From an uncultured Flavobacteriia bacterium (GTDB taxonomy: Bacteria; Bacteroidota; Bacteroidia; Flavobacteriales_D; Crocinitomicaceae): 14,115 nucleotides of DNA. Of this stretch, positions 14,038 through 14,115 are shown in pieces. The first letter of the stretch is position 1. Each line of letters begins with the position of its first letter. The stretch covers positions 1 through 14,115 of the forward strand of contig CAISOQ010000156.1 of assembly GCA_903887095.1 (NCBI GenBank), in the 5' to 3' direction. The notes under the pieces were generated by a model. That model saw only the letters and a program-made list of their open reading frames with translations, had not been told where the DNA came from and did no database searches. Position numbers and translations under genes: made by a program.

Positions 14038-14115
14038 AGTAAGTGAAATGTCCTAACACCCACCGCTCATGAATGTATAAGAAACAGTTCCACAGCCTTC
14101 TACCGTGTTTAAATC
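14038..14115 (-). pseudogene. Upstream continuation of the type B protein, cut by in-frame TAG
   Basis: Reading the same frame upstream from 14037 gives ...YTFMSGGC, then TAG (14053-14055), then DISLTVTSNNGC into the open part. PKD-rich T9SS proteins commonly read YTF..PGCYDVSLTVTS at this place, so TAG most simply stands where a Tyr codon (TAT or TAC) is expected. A single base change or a sequencing error would explain it. The frame is open from the TAG to the window edge, so the real gene extends beyond 14115. Confidence 0.7.

Overview
The window looks like a stretch of a Bacteroidota (Flavobacteriia-like) chromosome. Evidence: two proteins end in type IX secretion (T9SS) sorting domains, one type A and one type B/CHU_C; there are DUF2480 and DUF2723 family proteins; an ECF sigma factor sits in an operon with a barrel protein that carries an anti-sigma-like N-terminus; base composition is AT-rich; Shine-Dalgarno sequences are mostly weak or absent; and several genes have a TAnnTTTG box, the Bacteroidota -7 element, at promoter distance. 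The lineage may be near Crocinitomicaceae/Fluviicola, but that is a guess from overall impression.

Layout: 1-532, 3' part of an unrecognised gene (+). 595-1050, small two-helix membrane protein (+) whose 3' end runs into rnpB, the RNase P RNA (-, about 1035-1410). 1435-2544, secreted T9SS type A cargo protein (-). 2584-5380, three-gene operon (-) joined by 4-nt overlaps: ECF sigma factor, anti-sigma-like/beta-barrel hybrid, lipoprotein. 5504-5980, SixA-type histidine phosphatase (+), convergent and overlapping with a rhomboid protease (-, 5946-6719). 6779-7198, small lipoprotein (-). 7302-7808, DUF2480 protein (+). 7810-12559, a likely two-gene unit (-): a giant DUF2723 membrane glycosyltransferase-like protein, then a NodB-fold polysaccharide deacetylase. 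12832-12904, tRNA-Gln(UUG) (+) with an intrinsic terminator; the tRNA 3' end and terminator are repeated 141 bp downstream. 13438-14115 (-), the end of a large PKD/T9SS type B protein, interrupted by an in-frame TAG.

Functionally the protein genes lean heavily to the cell envelope: T9SS cargo, lipoproteins, an envelope-linked sigma system, an intramembrane protease, a lipid-linked sugar transferase family member and a carbohydrate deacetylase. The observations most worth checking are the tandem tRNA-tail/terminator module, the sigma/anti-sigma-barrel/lipoprotein operon, the amber codon in the type B protein, and the rnpB/CDS 3' overlap. No CRISPR array, insertion sequence, phage gene or recognisable defence system was seen.
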